A stretch of 64,000 nt of DNA from Cryomorphaceae bacterium (GTDB lineage Bacteria > Bacteroidota > Bacteroidia > Flavobacteriales_D > Crocinitomicaceae): assembly GCA_027483605.1 (NCBI GenBank), contig JAIXUE010000022.1, positions 1-64,000 on the forward strand. The letters run 5' to 3'. Both the position numbers and the translations under genes were made by a program. Below are positions 1 to 9,515 of the stretch, piece by piece. Below the pieces are notes generated by a model. It was given only the letters and a program-made list of their open reading frames with translations. It was not told the origin of the DNA and did not search any database. The number at the start of each line of letters is the position of its first letter. Position 1 is the first letter of the stretch.

Positions 1-1070
1 CTGCCAAGCAGAACCTCAACATAGACGCTTTGCTCGACAAAGTGCTCCTCGAAGCAGAACTCCTCGACCTCAAAGCCAATCCTACAAAAAATGCGGTAGG
101 TACCGTTATTGAATCTTCTTTGGATAAAGGAAAAGGTTATGTCACGAACATGCTCGTAGAAGCAGGTACTATGCGTATCGGCGATGTCATTTTAGTGGGT
201 CGTTATTACGGCCGCGTTCGTGCTATGCAAGACGAACACGGACAGCCGCTCAAAGAAGCCGGTCCGGCACAACCTGTTTCTGTTTTAGGAATCAATGGTG
301 CGCCTAGCGCAGGTGACAAATTCAACGTCCTCGACGACGAAAAAGAAGCCAAATCAATTGCGCAAAAACGCGAACAACTCTACCGCGAGCAAGGCTTGCG
401 CACCACCAAACACATTACCCTCGACGAAATCGGACGCCGTTTGGCCATCGGAGACTTCAAGGAACTTAATATCATTGTCAAAGGTGATGTCGATGGATCA
501 ATCGAAGCACTTTCTGATTCCTTGCTCAATTTGTCTACGGAAGAAATCCAAGTCAACATTGTTCACAAAGGGGTGGGGGCAATTACCGAGGCCGATGTCA
601 ACTTGGCATCAGCATCAGACGCCATCATTGTTGGCTTCCAGGTTCGTCCGACTTTACCAGCCCGTAAATTGGCCGAAACTGAGCAGATCGATATCCGTAT
701 GTACTCCATTATCTACAAGGCTATTGAAGAAATCAAAGCTGCAATGGAAGGCATGTTGTCACCAGACATCGAAGAAAAAGTACTCGGTTCTGCCGAAGTG
801 CGTGAAACCTTTGAAATCACTAAAGTCGGTACCATTGCCGGTTGTTATGTCCTCGACGGCATCATCAAGCGCAGCTCCAAAATACGTCTTATCCGAGATG
901 GCATTGTGGTGCATTCGGGCAGCCTAGGCTCGCTCAAGCGCTTCAAAGACGACGTCAAGGAAGTCAAAAACAACTATGAGTGTGGTCTGAATATCGATAA
1001 GTTCAACGATATCAAAATCGGAGATATCATCGAGGCCTACGAAGAAGTAGAAGTGGCAAGAAAATTGTAA
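1..1070 (+). CDS. infB: Translation initiation factor IF-2, C-terminal part (partial at window start)
   Basis: IF-2 is the GTPase that brings initiator tRNA to the 30S subunit and promotes 70S joining. Only the C-terminal part is present: the reading frame is open from base 3, so the true start lies upstream. The G domain is missing. What remains matches the beta-barrel domain II (VLVEAG-like stretch near 150-210), the IF-2 specific domain III with the [11 protein letters not shown] motif (about 480-520), and the C-terminal fMet-tRNA binding barrel with AEVRETFEI and KVGTIAGC (about 795-845). The stop codon is followed by 57 bases holding a promoter for the next gene, so tatA need not depend on infB transcription. 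Identification is secure. Confidence 0.97.
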   Translation, partial: AKQNLNIDALLDKVLLEAELLDLKANPTKNAVGTVIESSLDKGKGYVTNMLVEAGTMRIGDVILVGRYYGRVRAMQDEHGQPLKEAGPAQPVSVLGINGAPSAGDKFNVLDDEKEAKSIAQKREQLYREQGLRTTKHITLDEIGRRLAIGDFKELNIIVKGDVDGSIEALSDSLLNLSTEEIQVNIVHKGVGAITEADVNLASASDAIIVGFQVRPTLPARKLAETEQIDIRMYSIIYKAIEEIKAAMEGMLSPDIEEKVLGSAEVRETFEITKVGTIAGCYVLDGIIKRSSKIRLIRDGIVVHSGSLGSLKRFKDDVKEVKNNYECGLNIDKFNDIKIGDIIEAYEEVEVARKL

Positions 1071-1097
1071 TGTCCAAGCGACAAGCTGAATTTTCAT

Positions 1098-1105
1098 TAA
1101 TTTTG
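1098..1105 (+). promoter_or_regulatory. Bacteroidota -7 box (TAATTTTG) before tatA
   Basis: TAATTTTG matches the Bacteroidota -7 consensus TAnnTTTG and lies 22 bases before the tatA ATG, giving a leader of roughly 17 bases. I see no exact TTTG at the -33 position. Confidence 0.55.
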
Positions 1106-1127
1106 TAAGACACTAAATAAAGTAATT

Positions 1128-1313
1128 ATGGGCAAATTTGGACCAACCGAAATCATTCTCATCCTCGTAATCGTTTTGCTTTTTTTCGGAGGTAAAAAAA
1201 TTCCAGAACTGATGCGTGGTCTTGGTAAAGGCGTCAAAGAATTTAAAGACGCATCCAAAGGCGAAAACAATACGGAAGCGCCTTCTACTGAAATCACAAA
1301 AGAAGAAAAGTAA
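1128..1313 (+). CDS. tatA: Twin-arginine translocase subunit TatA
   Basis: A 61-residue protein with the TatA/E plan: a short periplasmic N-terminus, one membrane helix (about residues 8-23), a hinge at [10 protein letters not shown], an amphipathic helix ([12 protein letters not shown]) and a polar, charged tail. TatA multimerises to form the pore that exports folded proteins carrying twin-arginine signals. tatC is not in this window. The start is the ATG 22 bases after the -7 box. gatA follows after 4 bases, so the two are probably co-transcribed; I see no functional link between them. Confidence 0.93.
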   Translation: MGKFGPTEIILILVIVLLFFGGKKIPELMRGLGKGVKEFKDASKGENNTEAPSTEITKEEK

Positions 1314-1317
1314 CTGC

Positions 1318-2721
1318 ATGTACCGTACCATCGCAGAGATTCAGACCGCCTTGCATTCTGGCAAAACGGCTTTGGACCTCGTTGAGGAACACCTCATTCG
1401 CATAGCAGCAAATGCGCATCTCAACGCTTTTCTTGAAGTCTTTACTGACTCTGCCAGAGCACAAGCGCGCTTGGTAGATCAGAAAATCCAAGCAGGTACT
1501 GCAGGCCAATTGGCCGGAGTGATTGTCGGTATCAAAGACAACATTTGTTACAAAAATCATAAAGTAAGCGCTGCATCAAAAATCCTTTCAGGCTTTGAAT
1601 CGATCTATACAGCAACTGTTTTACAACGCCTTATAGATCAAGATGCTATTGTCATTGGCCGCCTCAACTGCGATGAATTCGCCATGGGCAGCTCCAACGA
1701 GAACTCGGCATTCGGCTCTGTGCAAAATAATTGGAAACCTAATTACGTGCCCGGAGGTTCTTCCGGTGGAAGCGCTGTAGCGGTTTCAGCCAATTTGTGT
1801 ACAGTCTCGCTTGGTTCAGATACCGGAGGATCAGTGCGCCAACCCGCTTCCTGGACTGGTACTTTCGGCATTAAGCCCACTTATGGCCGTCTGAGCCGCT
1901 ATGGACTTATTGCTTATGCTTCGTCATTTGATCAAATTGGCTTTTTTACCAATAGTTTAGCCGATACCCAACTTTTGTTGTCACTTACCGTAGGTCAAGA
2001 TCCCTGCGACGCAACCAGCTCTAGTTTGGACAACGAAACCCGTACCAATCTGCCCGAAAAACTCAAGATAGGTGTGTTGGCCGAATGCCTTCATCATCCT
2101 GGTCTGGATGCAGAAATTAAAGTCAAACTACAACAAACCCTTGCCGACTTGCGAGAAAAAGGCCATGAAATCATCGAGGTGAGTTTTCCATTCCTCGACT
2201 ATATGGTACCAACTTATTACGTCCTAACTACCGCTGAGGCCTCTTCTAATTTAGCACGTTTTGACGGCGTTCATTATGGCTACAGAAGTGCAGATGCAAA
2301 AGGCGTTGAACAAACCTACGTGAAGTCGCGCAGCGAAGGATTTGGCCCGGAGGTACAGCGTCGCATCATGACCGGTACTTTTGTGCTCTCACACGGCTAC
2401 TACGATGCCTATTACACCAAAGGACAGCAAGTTCGCCGCATCCTCAAAGACCGCACTACAGCGCTCTTGAATGAATGCGACGTACTCTTGTCGCCAACTA
2501 CACCCACTACTGCTTTTGAAATGAATGCGGTCAAAGATCCAATTCAGATGTATTTGCAGGATATTTTTACGGTTCATGCCAACTTAACAGGTAATCCAGC
2601 CATCAGCTTGCCTTTTGGTATACACAGCAATGGCTTGCCATATGGTATTCAGTTAATGGCGCGTGACTTTGAAGAAGATTTACTTTTTCATGCAGCCAAA
2701 AAAACACAAGAGGTTTTATGA
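1318..2721 (+). CDS. gatA: Asp-tRNA(Asn)/Glu-tRNA(Gln) amidotransferase subunit A
   Basis: GatA is the amidase subunit of GatCAB, which converts mischarged Glu-tRNA(Gln) or Asp-tRNA(Asn) to the amidated form. The 467-residue protein carries the amidase-signature Ser-cisSer-Lys triad: the Lys in VGIKDNI (about residue 79), and the serines in PGGSSGGSAVAVS and SLGSDTGGSVRQPA (about residues 150-180). The start was moved from an in-frame GTG at 1216, inside tatA, to the ATG at 1318, which gives the usual N-terminus. gatB and gatC are not in the window. The stop overlaps the start of the next gene (ATGA), indicating translational coupling. Confidence 0.95.
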   Translation: MYRTIAEIQTALHSGKTALDLVEEHLIRIAANAHLNAFLEVFTDSARAQARLVDQKIQAGTAGQLAGVIVGIKDNICYKNHKVSAASKILSGFESIYTATVLQRLIDQDAIVIGRLNCDEFAMGSSNENSAFGSVQNNWKPNYVPGGSSGGSAVAVSANLCTVSLGSDTGGSVRQPASWTGTFGIKPTYGRLSRYGLIAYASSFDQIGFFTNSLADTQLLLSLTVGQDPCDATSSSLDNETRTNLPEKLKIGVLAECLHHPGLDAEIKVKLQQTLADLREKGHEIIEVSFPFLDYMVPTYYVLTTAEASSNLARFDGVHYGYRSADAKGVEQTYVKSRSEGFGPEVQRRIMTGTFVLSHGYYDAYYTKGQQVRRILKDRTTALLNECDVLLSPTTPTTAFEMNAVKDPIQMYLQDIFTVHANLTGNPAISLPFGIHSNGLPYGIQLMARDFEEDLLFHAAKKTQEVL

Positions 2722-4247
2722 TCAAATGGTTGTGTTTCTTCGTATGTTTATGCACTGCAGGTCTGTTCTTTGGGCAAAAACCTGCTCACTTAGTGCGTCC
2801 GTCAGATTCACTTGACCCCGATCCATTTGTTAATACAGTACAGCAAAGTCTCAACTTGTTTTACGCTGACTACGCAAATGCCAACCAATACGATTCCATC
2901 ATCACGGCCCTTAACTATTCTCCTGGGCAAATTCCAACTTTTTCCGATTCAGTGATTTGTGCGCGCTTGGCAAAAATGAACGAGCTCACACCTTTTCAGC
3001 TCGACTGCAATTCCGCTACACTGTCTACGATTAAATTTTTTGCCGCTCAGCGTCGAGGCTTTATCCGCGTTGCACTCGGCCGCTCAGCTTTGTACTTTGA
3101 TCTTTTTGAGGAAAAGCTTACAGAGTATGGCTTGCCTTTGGAATTACGCTTCTTGTCAGTCATAGAAAGTGGTCTCAGGCCACAAGTTAAATCCAGAGCA
3201 GGTGCGCTCGGATTGTGGCAGTTTATGTACAAAACAGGTCTCTATTTTGGTTTGGAGGAAAACTCCTACATAGATGAGCGGATGGACCCAGAAAAAGCGA
3301 CAGACGCAGCTTGCCGTTACCTCAAACAACTTTATGGCATCTACGGCGACTGGAATTTAGCGCTGGCTGCTTACAATGCTGGCCCTGGCAATGTCAATCA
3401 TGCTATTCGCAAGTCAGGCGGTAAAAAAACTTATTGGGAGGTACGCCCATTTTTACCTGCAGAAACACAAGGCTATGTTCCCAATTTCATTGCAGCTGCC
3501 TACATGATGACCTATCATGCCGAATACAACATCATTCCCATGGAGGCCAAGATTCACAATGCTCAGTTAGATACCATGTGTGTCAAGAGTGGTGTGCACA
3601 TGCAAACCATTGCTCAGCTCGTCGGTTGGGACCTCACCGAAATTCAGAGCCTTAATCCTGTCTACAAGACCACCTATATTCCCAAAATGACTCCTGCGCG
3701 TTGTGTAACAGGTCCAATGGATAAAATTGGTTTATTGGTGAGTTATGAAGATTCTTTATACATCCTTGAAGAGGCCATTTATCATCCTAAACCTATTATT
3801 GCTCCACCTCCGCTGAGTATAGATACTACTCAAAAAGATACCCTCGGCGTCGCAAATCCAACCATTGACACCCTCCAGGCTGTTGCGCCTCCAACGAACA
3901 GTTTGCTATATCACAAAGTTAAAACCGGTGAGAACTTGCGTCAAATTGCATTAAAGTATAATGTTTCAATAGAGCAGTTAATGGAATGGAACGCATTGCG
4001 CACCACTAATATTTATGTTGGTCAGAAACTTACTATCTACACCAATCAAACTCAGGTTCAAATCACACCTACACCTGCAGCACCCACGCCTGCAGCACCA
4101 GTCAAAAAATATTACACTGTGCGGGCGGGAGATACATTCGGAAAAATCGCCCAACGCCATAACCTGACTCAAGCGCAATTACAGCGCCTCAACCCAGGCG
4201 TAAGGGTGAACAGCATTGCCATTGGGCAACGCATTCGCATTAAATAA
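2718..4247 (+). CDS. MltD-like membrane-bound lytic murein transglycosylase with two LysM domains
   Basis: This 509-residue exported protein cleaves peptidoglycan glycan strands. It has a signal peptide (about 1-20), a family 1 SLT domain (about 130-260) with the catalytic Glu in SVIESGLRP, followed by AGALGLWQFM and ALAAYNAGPGNV, and two C-terminal LysM peptidoglycan-binding domains (about 397-441 and 463-509). A Thr/Pro/Ala-rich linker separates the LysM domains. The layout is that of MltD. It overlaps gatA by ATGA and is followed after 6 bases by a glycosyltransferase, so it opens a run of envelope genes. Confidence 0.93.
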   Translation: MIKWLCFFVCLCTAGLFFGQKPAHLVRPSDSLDPDPFVNTVQQSLNLFYADYANANQYDSIITALNYSPGQIPTFSDSVICARLAKMNELTPFQLDCNSATLSTIKFFAAQRRGFIRVALGRSALYFDLFEEKLTEYGLPLELRFLSVIESGLRPQVKSRAGALGLWQFMYKTGLYFGLEENSYIDERMDPEKATDAACRYLKQLYGIYGDWNLALAAYNAGPGNVNHAIRKSGGKKTYWEVRPFLPAETQGYVPNFIAAAYMMTYHAEYNIIPMEAKIHNAQLDTMCVKSGVHMQTIAQLVGWDLTEIQSLNPVYKTTYIPKMTPARCVTGPMDKIGLLVSYEDSLYILEEAIYHPKPIIAPPPLSIDTTQKDTLGVANPTIDTLQAVAPPTNSLLYHKVKTGENLRQIALKYNVSIEQLMEWNALRTTNIYVGQKLTIYTNQTQVQITPTPAAPTPAAPVKKYYTVRAGDTFGKIAQRHNLTQAQLQRLNPGVRVNSIAIGQRIRIK

Positions 4248-4253
4248 ATTGCG

Positions 4254-5009
4254 ATGAAAATTTCTGGCGTTATCATCACTTACAACGAAGCCCGGAATAT
4301 CGGTCGCTGTATCGCTTCGCTACAAGATGTTTGCGATGAAATTTTGGTTCTCGATTCATTTTCTACCGATCAAACCCCAGCTATTTGCATGCAACACGGC
4401 GTGCGCTTTGAGCAAAATAAATTTGAAGGACATATTCAGCAAAAGAATATAGCGCTCAACAGCGCAATACACCCCTGGATTTTATCGCTAGATGCCGATG
4501 AAGCACTCACCCCTGAGTTGAAGCAATCCATTTTGCAAATCAAAGCCAATTTACCTGAGCGCGGCGCCTATACATTTAATCGCCTCACAAATTACTGCGG
4601 AACTTGGATCAAGCATAGCGGTTGGTATCCAGATACCAAATTGCGACTGGCCTCTAAAAAAGATGTCCAATGGGGTGGAATCAATCCACATGATCAACTT
4701 TTGCCAATTAGCAATTTACCAATAGTGCATTTGAATGGTGATCTTCTGCATTATTCTTATTACACCAAAGCAGACCATTTCAAGCAAATTTCCTATTTTT
4801 CGGAGATTGCCGCCAAAGAGTTATTTGAGCGAAAGGTGAAAAGTTCGGTCTTCAAAATTGTACTGAAAGTCAGTGCTCAATTCATCAAAACCTATCTACT
4901 CAAATTCGGGTTTTTGGATGGCAGGGCTGGTTGGCATATCGCAATTCGCAGCGCGTATGCAACCAAATTGAAATACACATTGCTCCGAACCCACTGGAAA
5001 AATGCCTGA
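4254..5009 (+). CDS. Family 2 glycosyltransferase (WaaE/KdtX-like)
   Basis: A 251-residue cytoplasmic GT-A glycosyltransferase. The N-terminus (GVIITYNEARNIGRC) is the GT2 nucleotide-binding strand; the conserved acidic residues appear in EILVLDSFSTDQT and, as the metal-binding DxD-like motif, in LSLDADEALTPEL (about residue 80). The overall pattern resembles lipopolysaccharide-core GT2 enzymes of the WaaE/KdtX type, but acceptor and sugar cannot be read from sequence. It overlaps the following GT9 gene by 8 bases, so they are probably translated together and act on the same surface glycan. Confidence 0.88.
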   Translation: MKISGVIITYNEARNIGRCIASLQDVCDEILVLDSFSTDQTPAICMQHGVRFEQNKFEGHIQQKNIALNSAIHPWILSLDADEALTPELKQSILQIKANLPERGAYTFNRLTNYCGTWIKHSGWYPDTKLRLASKKDVQWGGINPHDQLLPISNLPIVHLNGDLLHYSYYTKADHFKQISYFSEIAAKELFERKVKSSVFKIVLKVSAQFIKTYLLKFGFLDGRAGWHIAIRSAYATKLKYTLLRTHWKNA

Positions 5010-5988
5010 ATTCAGAAACATATTGATTTCAAGGACCGACGCCATTGGCGATGTCTGTCTCACCTTGCCAGCGTGTCAAGCAATCAAATCCGCTTTTCCA
5101 GACAGCGAACTCACTTATTTATGTAGCGCATACACCAAAGCGGTGGTGTCTTGTTTTGAGCCCATTTCGCATATCCTTACCCTAGAGCAGCTGGAGCAAG
5201 CAGCTCAAGCAGAACGAAGCACTCAACTCAGTAAATTTGATGTCGTCGTTCATTTGTTTCCAAATAGGATGGTAGCCCAATGGTGCAAACAAGCCAAAGT
5301 ACCAATGCGCATTGGCACCGCACATCGATTCTTTCATCTTTGGAATTGTAATTTTCGACCGCGGTTTACCCGCAAACGTTCGGCATTACACGAGGCACAA
5401 TTGAATTTTAAGTTATTAGCGCCGTTGGGCATAACAGCTATTCCAACCCTCAATGAAATCAATCAAGAATTGAACTTTAAGGCAAGTGCTTTGCCCCATG
5501 AGCTCGCACAAAACAATTGGAGCAAAGTAATTCTTCTTCATCCAAAGTCGAACGGAAGTGGGGCAGAATATCCGATAGCGAACTACCTGGATTTAGCGCA
5601 GCAATTGGTAGCGACGGGCCACACCGTTTATTTTACCGGAACTGAAAAGGAAGGAGCTTACTTTCGAGACCAACTTCCGCAAAATCCAAGAATAATTGAT
5701 GCAACGGGCCATTGGGATCTTCAAACTTTTATTGCCATTATTTCGCAAGCCAAAGCTTTGGTCGCCTGTTCTACTGGCCCCTATCATTTGGCTGGCCTTT
5801 GTGGAATTCGGGCAGTTGGTTTGTTTGCAAGTCGCCGGCCTATACACTCCGGTCGCTGGGCGGCATTGGGCAACAAGTCAGTGGCGCTTGAACACGACCC
5901 AAATTGTGCGCAATGTTCGGCTGGTCAGCAGTGTACTTGTATTGCACAAATTCCAATAGAGCAAATCATTTATGCCATTGAAAAGTAG
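5002..5988 (+). CDS. Family 9 glycosyltransferase (heptosyltransferase-like)
   Basis: A 328-residue GT-B enzyme of the heptosyltransferase family. It opens with ILISRTDAIGDVCLTLPA, the family's N-terminal signature, and has the C-terminal donor-binding region with ILLHPKSNG (about 175) and ACSTGPYHLAGLCG (about 255). The nominal reaction is transfer of a heptose or related sugar to lipopolysaccharide core. Four cysteines cluster near the C-terminus (CAQCSAGQQCTC), as in several GT9 proteins. It overlaps both neighbours (8 bases upstream, 17 downstream), which places it in an envelope-glycan operon. Substrate unknown. Confidence 0.88.
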   Translation: MPEFRNILISRTDAIGDVCLTLPACQAIKSAFPDSELTYLCSAYTKAVVSCFEPISHILTLEQLEQAAQAERSTQLSKFDVVVHLFPNRMVAQWCKQAKVPMRIGTAHRFFHLWNCNFRPRFTRKRSALHEAQLNFKLLAPLGITAIPTLNEINQELNFKASALPHELAQNNWSKVILLHPKSNGSGAEYPIANYLDLAQQLVATGHTVYFTGTEKEGAYFRDQLPQNPRIIDATGHWDLQTFIAIISQAKALVACSTGPYHLAGLCGIRAVGLFASRRPIHSGRWAALGNKSVALEHDPNCAQCSAGQQCTCIAQIPIEQIIYAIEK

Positions 5989-6685
5989 TTATTTGCGCAA
6001 TTTGCTGTTGGCGTTCTATGTGCTGTGTTATAGTGCCGGATTATTTCATTGGGCCCGTGACATTGATCAATTCGACTTCGAATTACTTCCAAAAGCAGTT
6101 GCTCATGGCCTCCTGATCGGCTTGGTCTACTTCGGTTTTCAAACGAAAGAAATGCCGCGTTTAAAGGGCAGTTACTTGCTTTCGTTGGCTTTTGTAGTGG
6201 CCTTTTATCTGTTTACCTACAAGTCGTCATTGCCCTATCTTTGGTTTTGGTCACTTTTGTTGCTCCAGCTAGTGTTACTCATTACTTATTTGAAGGGGCT
6301 TGCATGGCGTCAGATCACATTGCTTAAGAACTTTCTGATTGCCACGATGTGGTACATCCAACTCAATTTAATACCCGCATTTGCCGGCAACGCGAATTTA
6401 GCATACCTGCCATTTTTCATTTTTTATTTGGCGTTGAGCATTCAAGTCGATGCCGAAGACATTGAAGAAGATACCGGGAAAATCAAGACCTTGGCAAGTA
6501 AAATGGGCCAGGGCACAACGGCTTATCTGGTAATTTTTCTGTTGGCTTTCTTTGCCTATTTAATGGGATTGCCATTTGTCTGGATTTTGCTTGCATTACT
6601 TGTCTTAAAACGCGAGACATTTTTACCCAAACGCTCTTATGACGCATTGCTTTTGGTTCTCGGCGTCTACTTTCTATTGCGTTAA
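5972..6685 (+). CDS. Polytopic membrane protein, degenerate UbiA-prenyltransferase-like
   Basis: A 237-residue protein that is almost entirely membrane helices (about eight). I do not recognise it with certainty. A stretch near residues 152-168 (IQVDAEDIEEDTGKIKTLA) resembles the second Asp-rich motif of UbiA-type prenyltransferases, which precedes a Thr-Leu in that family; the helix around KNFLIATMWY also resembles them. The first Asp-rich motif (NDxxD type), needed for prenyl-diphosphate binding in UbiA enzymes, is not visible where expected. It may be an altered or non-catalytic relative. It overlaps the GT9 gene by 17 bases, so it belongs to that operon. Confidence 0.6.
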   Translation: MPLKSSYLRNLLLAFYVLCYSAGLFHWARDIDQFDFELLPKAVAHGLLIGLVYFGFQTKEMPRLKGSYLLSLAFVVAFYLFTYKSSLPYLWFWSLLLLQLVLLITYLKGLAWRQITLLKNFLIATMWYIQLNLIPAFAGNANLAYLPFFIFYLALSIQVDAEDIEEDTGKIKTLASKMGQGTTAYLVIFLLAFFAYLMGLPFVWILLALLVLKRETFLPKRSYDALLLVLGVYFLLR

Positions 6686-6697
6686 GCACAAGCTTTG

Positions 6698-6705
6698 TAT
6701 CTTTG
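6698..6705 (+). promoter_or_regulatory. Bacteroidota -7 box (TATCTTTG) before leuS
   Basis: TATCTTTG fits TAnnTTTG exactly and ends 18 bases before the leuS ATG at 6724. It overlaps an alternative in-frame ATG at 6703, which argues against that earlier start. Confidence 0.55.
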
Positions 6706-6723
6706 TGCATTCTATTTACAACC

Positions 6724-9501
6724 ATGGACTACACTTTCAACGCAATCGAAGCCAAATGGCGCCAACTTTGGCAGGAGCGCAAAACATACCAAGTCACCGA
6801 AGACAGCAGCAAACCTAAGTTTTATGTCCTTGACATGTTCCCTTATCCATCTGGTGCAGGTTTGCACGTTGGGCATCCGCTCGGTTATATTGCTTCCGAT
6901 ATTTTTGCGCGCTACAAGCGCTTGAAAGGTTTTAATGTCTTGCACCCAATGGGCTATGATTCTTTTGGATTGCCCGCAGAACAATACGCTATTCAGACCG
7001 GTCAGCATCCGGCCATCACCACCAAAGAAAATATTGCGCGCTATCGCGAACAGCTCGACCTTATGGGCTTTAGTTTTGATTGGGATCGAGAAGTCCGCAC
7101 CTCAGACCCATCGTACTACAAATGGACCCAATGGATCTTCAAGCAGCTCTTCAATGCTTATTACGATTTATCGACCAATAAAGCTGAGCCAATTGCCAAG
7201 CTGATTGCTTTTTTCGAAAAAGATGGAAACCAAAGCGTGAACGCTGTGTGCGACCAAGAAGAAGTATTTTCTGCCTCAACCTGGGCCTCGTTTAGCGCAG
7301 CAGAAAAAGAAGCGGTTTTACAACAGTATCGCATGGCTTATCTCGCAGAAAGTTGGGTCAATTGGTGTCCGGCTTTAGGAACCGTGCTCGCCAACGATGA
7401 AATTGTGAATGGCGTTTCTGAACGCGGTGGGCATCCGGTAGAGCAAAAACGCATGATGCAGTGGTCTATGCGCATCAAAGCATATGCAGAACGCCTCCTA
7501 GAAGGTCTAGACCGCATCGACTGGACCGACGCACTCAAAGAACAACAGCGCAACTGGATTGGTAAATCAAAAGGAGCAAGTGTTCATTTTGCTGTCAAGG
7601 ATACCGAACTGCAAATCGAAGTATTTACGACGCGCCCCGATACCATTTTTGGCGTGAGCTTTATGGTCTTGGCGCCTGAGCACCCGTTTGTAGCTCAAAT
7701 CTGCACGGCAGATCAGCAAGATGAAATAGCCGCTTATCAGCAACAAGCGGCACTCAAGACAGAACGCGATCGCCAAGCCGATGTTAAAAACATCTCTGGT
7801 GCATTTACGGGGGCTTATGCGTTGCATCCTTTTACAGGAAAAGAAATTCCGATTTGGATCGGAGATTACGTCTTGGCTTCTTACGGCACTGGCGCCGTGA
7901 TGGCAGTCCCTTGTGGAGACCAACGCGACTACGATTTTGCCAAACATTTTGGCTTGCCAATCCCAGCTATTTTTGCCGATAAGGACATTTCTGAAATGGC
8001 CTATGCCGAAAAAGATGCCTTCATTGCCAATTCAGATTTTTTAAATGGCCTCGATTACAAAGCAGCTATGGAAAAAGCAATTGCTGCTATAGAAACCAAA
8101 GGAATCGGTAAAGGCAAAACCAATTACCGCCTGCGCGATGCCGTATTTTCTCGCCAGCGCTATTGGGGCGAGCCTTTCCCGGTTTATTACCAAGATGGCT
8201 TACCTCAACTTGTAGACGACGCTTTGCTGCCCGTCACTTTACCTGATGTAGATGCTTATTTACCTACCGAAGATGGCGAACCACCATTGGCCAGAGCGGC
8301 AAAAGAAGCGTGGTCTTGTCAGTTAGGAGAGCGCATGGAATACAATACCATGCCAGGTTGGGCCGGAAGCTCTTGGTATTTTTTGCGTTACATGGATCCG
8401 CACAACCAAGAAACCTTTGCCGATCCTGAAAAGCTGGCGTATTGGAACCAAGTCGATTTATACATCGGGGGTTCCGAACATGCAACAGGCCATTTACTTT
8501 ATGCGCGCTTCTGGACCAAAGCACTTTATGACCTCGGGTTTCTTCCATTCGACGAACCGTTTGCCAAGCTCATCAATCAAGGCATGATCCTCGGCAAATC
8601 TGCCATTGCCTACATTGGTCCAGATCAAAAAATGTATTCTCTTGATATGCTTCCGGCAGATAAGGAAGGGTTTCGAGAGGTGCGCATCTTAATTGACCTA
8701 CTCAACGACGACGAAACCATTCAGCTTGATGCGCTCAAGTCTTGGCAGCCACAATATGCGCAGCAAGAATTTGTATGCAATGCAGACGGAAAGGTATTGG
8801 TGAAACGCGAAGTAGACAAAATGTCTAAGCGTTGGTATAATGTGGTCACACCAGACGACCTCTGCGAAAAATATGGGGCCGATACCCTGCGCATGTATGA
8901 AATGTTCTTAGGGCCACTAGAGCAAAGTAAACCATGGGATACCAAAGGAATTACCGGTGTACATGGATTTTTGAAAAAATATTGGCGTTTGTTTCACCTC
9001 AATGGTCAGTTTGAAGTTAGCGACGCAGCACCGAGCCCGGTTGCACTTAAAACCTTACACAAAACAATCAAAAAACTCACCGACGACCTCGAGCGTTTCT
9101 CTTTCAATACAGGTGTTTCAAGCTTCATGATTTGTGTCAATGAACTTACCGAGCAAAAGTGTAATAACCGCCATATTTTAGAGCAACTGACCATTTTAAT
9201 GGCGCCTTATGCTCCCCATATTTGCGAAGAAATTTGGTCGCAATTACAACCTTCCTCGTCAAGTATTTTTACGGCTACATATCCAGCATTCGATGCGAGT
9301 TTCTTGACAGAATCTACTTTTGATTATCCTGTTTCTTTCAATGGAAAAATGCGCTACAAAGCTACATTAGAGCTCTCGCTTTCTATTGATGAAGTGCAGG
9401 CCCACGTTTTGGATAAACCAGAAACACAAAAGTGGCTTGAAGGCAAAACGCCTAAGAAGGTAATTGTCGTACATGGCAAGATTGTCAATATTGTACTCTA
9501 G
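6724..9501 (+). CDS. leuS: Leucyl-tRNA synthetase
   Basis: A 925-residue class I synthetase charging tRNA(Leu). Visible parts: the HIGH-type site (PSGAGLHVGHPLGY, about residue 45), zinc-domain-like WVNWCPALGTVLANDE, the CP1 editing domain with TTRPDTIFGVSF and YGTGAVMAVPCGDQRDYDFA (about 300-410), and the KMSKS loop as DKMSKRWYNV (about 698). The last Ser of KMSKS is Arg here. The protein is longer than the E. coli enzyme (860), with extra sequence after residue 150 and around 625-690. The start at 6724 was chosen because the upstream in-frame ATG falls inside the -7 box. It converges with a regulator 14 bases away. Confidence 0.96.
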   Translation: MDYTFNAIEAKWRQLWQERKTYQVTEDSSKPKFYVLDMFPYPSGAGLHVGHPLGYIASDIFARYKRLKGFNVLHPMGYDSFGLPAEQYAIQTGQHPAITTKENIARYREQLDLMGFSFDWDREVRTSDPSYYKWTQWIFKQLFNAYYDLSTNKAEPIAKLIAFFEKDGNQSVNAVCDQEEVFSASTWASFSAAEKEAVLQQYRMAYLAESWVNWCPALGTVLANDEIVNGVSERGGHPVEQKRMMQWSMRIKAYAERLLEGLDRIDWTDALKEQQRNWIGKSKGASVHFAVKDTELQIEVFTTRPDTIFGVSFMVLAPEHPFVAQICTADQQDEIAAYQQQAALKTERDRQADVKNISGAFTGAYALHPFTGKEIPIWIGDYVLASYGTGAVMAVPCGDQRDYDFAKHFGLPIPAIFADKDISEMAYAEKDAFIANSDFLNGLDYKAAMEKAIAAIETKGIGKGKTNYRLRDAVFSRQRYWGEPFPVYYQDGLPQLVDDALLPVTLPDVDAYLPTEDGEPPLARAAKEAWSCQLGERMEYNTMPGWAGSSWYFLRYMDPHNQETFADPEKLAYWNQVDLYIGGSEHATGHLLYARFWTKALYDLGFLPFDEPFAKLINQGMILGKSAIAYIGPDQKMYSLDMLPADKEGFREVRILIDLLNDDETIQLDALKSWQPQYAQQEFVCNADGKVLVKREVDKMSKRWYNVVTPDDLCEKYGADTLRMYEMFLGPLEQSKPWDTKGITGVHGFLKKYWRLFHLNGQFEVSDAAPSPVALKTLHKTIKKLTDDLERFSFNTGVSSFMICVNELTEQKCNNRHILEQLTILMAPYAPHICEEIWSQLQPSSSSIFTATYPAFDASFLTESTFDYPVSFNGKMRYKATLELSLSIDEVQAHVLDKPETQKWLEGKTPKKVIVVHGKIVNIVL

Positions 9502-9515
9502 TTACACAAGCAGGA

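Noticed and set aside
295-927. 210-residue open frame inside infB in another frame
   Set aside because: Overlaps conserved infB sequence throughout and shows no protein-like motif.
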